64,000 nt of DNA, taken from NCBI GenBank assembly GCA_000438155.1, contig FR902980.1, forward strand, positions 1 to 64,000, read 5' to 3'. Positions 62,168 to 64,000 of this stretch are shown here, piece after piece; the stretch's first letter is position 1; each line of letters opens with the position of its first letter. This DNA is from Firmicutes bacterium CAG:95 (GTDB taxonomy: Bacteria > Bacillota > Clostridia > Lachnospirales > Lachnospiraceae). The position numbers and the translations under genes were made by a program. The notes beneath the pieces were generated by a model. It had not been told where the DNA came from and ran no database searches. It saw only the letters and a list, made by a program, of their open reading frames with translations.

Positions 62168-62443
62168 ATGTTACATCCATCTTATTCTGATTTGATGAAC
62201 GTAGTAAACAGCAACGTAGAAGAAGGTGAAGAGCCTGTTGTAAACAGCAGATATTCCATCGTAATGGCTACCGCAAAGAGAGCAAGACAGATCATTGGGG
62301 GCAAGAAAGCACTGGTGAATGTTAAGGGTGCGAAGCCGTTGTCGATTGCCGTTGAAGAACTGAATCAGGGCAAAATAAAGATCCTTACCGAAGAGGAGGC
62401 AAATGCCCTGGGAACCGATACCGAACAGGAACAGGAGCAATAG
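62168..62443 (+). CDS. rpoZ: RNA polymerase omega subunit
   Basis: A 91-residue omega subunit assisting beta-prime folding. MLHPSYSDLMNVVNSNVEEG, RYSIVMATAKRARQI and VNVKGAKPLSIAVEELNQGK are typical. AAAGGAG precedes the ATG. The C-terminus is Glu/Gln-rich. Confidence 0.95.
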   Translation: MLHPSYSDLMNVVNSNVEEGEEPVVNSRYSIVMATAKRARQIIGGKKALVNVKGAKPLSIAVEELNQGKIKILTEEEANALGTDTEQEQEQ

Positions 62444-62450
62444 AAATACG

Positions 62451-62478
62451 GACGCTGTCAGAGAAGCCTGGCGGCGTC
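62451..62478 (+). other. Hairpin between rpoZ and rimO
   Basis: GACGCTGTCAG (62451-62461) pairs with CTGGCGGCGTC (62468-62478), 11 pairs with two G-U, loop of 6. No U-tract follows, so it is more likely a processing or stabilising hairpin than a terminator. Confidence 0.55.
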
Positions 62479-62520
62479 ATTTACTATGTTGATGAATAAT
62501 AATAAAGGATATTCGTTTAT

Positions 62521-63852
62521 ATGAAGGTTTTATTTATATCCCTTGGCTGTGACAAGAATCTGGTGGACTCTGAGGTTATGCTTGGCCTGCTTTCCAGGCA
62601 CGGATATGAGTTTACAGACGATGAAGAGGAAGCGGAAGCAGTTGTTATCAATACCTGCTGCTTTATCAGCGATGCCAAGGAAGAAAGTGTCAATACGATC
62701 CTTGATATGGCAGAAAGAAGAAAGAACGGACAGCTGCAGGCTCTTTTGGTAACCGGCTGTCTGGCGCAGCGTTATTCTGAGGAAATGCAGGTGGAGATCC
62801 CGGAGGTCGATGCGGTTCTTGGAACAACAGCCATTGATGCGATTGCTGATGCACTTGATGAAGTGCTTAAGGGACAGCAGCATAATTATATCGAGGATAT
62901 TAACAAGGCTCCGCAGGGAGGAAGACACCGTGTGGTAACAACAGGCGGATATTATGCCTATCTGAAAATTGCGGAAGGCTGTGACAAGCATTGTACCTAC
63001 TGTATTATTCCGAAGGTGCGTGGGGACTACCGCAGCGTACCGATGGAGCAGCTGCTTAAGGAAGCGAAGGAGCTTGCAGAGGGCGGTGTGAAGGAATTGA
63101 TTCTGGTTGCCCAGGAGACGACCCTTTACGGAAAGGATCTGTATGGCGAGAAATCCCTGCCACGCCTTTTGAGAGAGCTTTGTAAGATTGAGGGCATTCA
63201 CTGGATCCGTCTTCTTTACTGTTACCCGGAAGAAATCACGGATGAGCTGATCAGAGTCATTAAGGAAGAAGAAAAGATCTGTCACTATCTGGATATTCCG
63301 GTACAGAGCGGCTGTGATGAAATTCTTCGCAGAATGGGGCGCTGGACCAATACCGCACAGATCCGTACCCTGGTTCAAAAGCTGCGCAGGGAGATTCCGG
63401 ATATCTGCTTAAGAACGACCTTTATTGCAGGATTCCCGGGTGAGACAGATGAAAACCATGAAGAGACCATGTGCTTCATTAACGAGATGGAATTTGACCG
63501 GCTTGGAGTTTTTCCTTATTCCCCGGAAGAGGATACTGCCGCAGCCGAAATGGAGAACCAGGTGCCGGAGGAGATCAAGAATGCACGCCGGGATGAGATT
63601 ATGGAGCTGCAACAGGAAATTGCTTTTGAACAGGCGGAAAACATGGTTGGTAAAACAGTGGAGGCCATGATTGAAGGAAGTGTTCCGGAAGAAGGAATTT
63701 ATGTGGCAAGAACCTATAAGGATGCACCGAACGTAGACGGATTCCTGTTTTTGCGGGCAGACGGCGCAGGCTCGCTGATGAGCGGTGACTTTGTACGTGC
63801 AAAGATTACAGGTTCCAATGAATATGATTTGATAGGAGAGATAACAGAATGA
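62521..63852 (+). CDS. rimO: Ribosomal protein S12 methylthiotransferase
   Basis: A 443-residue radical-SAM enzyme adding a methylthio group to an Asp of ribosomal protein S12. The N-terminal cluster domain has SLGCDKNLVDSEVML and NTCCFISDAKEESVNTI. The radical-SAM motif is CDKHCTYCIIPKVRGDYRS near residue 157. A TRAM domain ends the protein (about 380-440). AAAGGA lies 11 bases before the ATG. It overlaps pgsA by 4 bases. Confidence 0.96.
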   Translation: MKVLFISLGCDKNLVDSEVMLGLLSRHGYEFTDDEEEAEAVVINTCCFISDAKEESVNTILDMAERRKNGQLQALLVTGCLAQRYSEEMQVEIPEVDAVLGTTAIDAIADALDEVLKGQQHNYIEDINKAPQGGRHRVVTTGGYYAYLKIAEGCDKHCTYCIIPKVRGDYRSVPMEQLLKEAKELAEGGVKELILVAQETTLYGKDLYGEKSLPRLLRELCKIEGIHWIRLLYCYPEEITDELIRVIKEEEKICHYLDIPVQSGCDEILRRMGRWTNTAQIRTLVQKLRREIPDICLRTTFIAGFPGETDENHEETMCFINEMEFDRLGVFPYSPEEDTAAAEMENQVPEEIKNARRDEIMELQQEIAFEQAENMVGKTVEAMIEGSVPEEGIYVARTYKDAPNVDGFLFLRADGAGSLMSGDFVRAKITGSNEYDLIGEITE

Positions 63853-64000
63853 ATTTACCCAACAAATTAACTATTTTCAGAGTGATTCTGATCCCGTTTT
63901 TTATTGTGTTTTTGTTAGTTCCCGATATGCCGTTTCTACCTTCCACAGAATGGGGCGAATGGATCGCACTTGCGATCTTTGTCATAGCATCCCTGACTGA
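63849..64000 (+). CDS. pgsA: CDP-diacylglycerol-glycerol-3-phosphate 3-phosphatidyltransferase (5' part)
   Basis: The first 50 residues only; the gene runs off the window. MNLPNKLTIFRVILIPFFIV is the usual start of PgsA, which makes phosphatidylglycerol phosphate in the membrane. A second hydrophobic stretch begins at WIALAIFVIASLT. It starts in an ATGA overlap with rimO, an order common in Firmicutes. Confidence 0.9.
   Translation, partial: MNLPNKLTIFRVILIPFFIVFLLVPDMPFLPSTEWGEWIALAIFVIASLT

Noticed and set aside
62530..63378. 282-residue minus-strand open frame within rimO
   Set aside because: It mirrors rimO codons, has no family features, and opposes a clear radical-SAM gene.

Overview
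The window reads as chromosomal DNA of a low-to-mid GC Gram-positive of the class Clostridia, most likely family Lachnospiraceae. Supporting signs are the Firmicutes-type orders rimP-nusA-ylxR-ylxQ-infB-rbfA-nrnA-truB-ribF, nusB-xseA-xseB-ispA-dxs-tlyA-nadK-argR-recN-spoIVB and yicC-remA-gmk-rpoZ-rimO-pgsA, a complete spoIIIAA-AH operon, strong AGGAGG ribosome sites, and a YesM/YesN plus LplB/LplC-type sugar uptake locus. The genus cannot be fixed from this window. I recognise no tRNA, rRNA, CRISPR array, insertion sequence or prophage. All genes but one (rqcH) are on the + strand.

Layout. 0-6.6 kb: pheA, a DUF815 AAA+ ATPase, an exopolyphosphatase with HD domain (ppx), polyphosphate kinase (ppk) and a small acidic protein. 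6.7-17.6 kb: an accessory carbohydrate-sensing and uptake locus. It holds a frameshifted GH8 exo-oligoxylanase, a YesM-type histidine kinase, a YesN-type AraC response regulator, a chemoreceptor, a lipoprotein binding protein and two permeases. 17.8-19.1 kb: manC. 19.3-27.9 kb: the rimP-nusA-infB-ribF translation and RNA-processing operon. 28.1-31.8 kb: a secreted NlpC/P60 hydrolase, rpsO with a structured leader, and pnp. 31.8-37.0 kb: the spoIIIA operon. 37.1-41.1 kb: deoB, prfC and a transglutaminase-like lipoprotein. 41.2-51.8 kb: yqhY-nusB-xseAB-ispA-dxs-tlyA-nadK-argR-recN-spoIVB. 51.8-53.7 kb: an LD-carboxypeptidase and a Spo0A effector domain with no receiver. 53.8-58.3 kb: glgA, bioY with a BirA operator, a DUF1284 gene and a MurJ/SpoVB-type flippase. 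58.4-60.1 kb (minus): rqcH. 60.4-64 kb: yicC-remA-gmk-rpoZ-rimO-pgsA, the last cut by the window end.

The observation most worth following is at 53139-53669. At the position after spoIVB where spo0A normally lies there is a 176-residue protein that keeps the whole Spo0A DNA-binding domain. The phospho-acceptor receiver is replaced by about 60 unrelated residues, and the gene has its own vegetative-type promoter. A second point of interest is the pnp-spoIIIAA junction, where a terminator hairpin contains a sigma-E-like -10 element in its 5' arm and the spoIIIAA ribosome site in its 3' arm. Others are a BirA box over the bioY promoter, a dispersed ~57-bp repeat sitting between terminator and ribosome site of rimP and (twice) of spoIVB, and a 14-nt box shared by the chemoreceptor and sugar-transporter promoters.

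Start codons were set from ribosome-site spacing and family N-termini. Where that is uncertain the entry says so. Promoters, hairpins and operators were found by eye.
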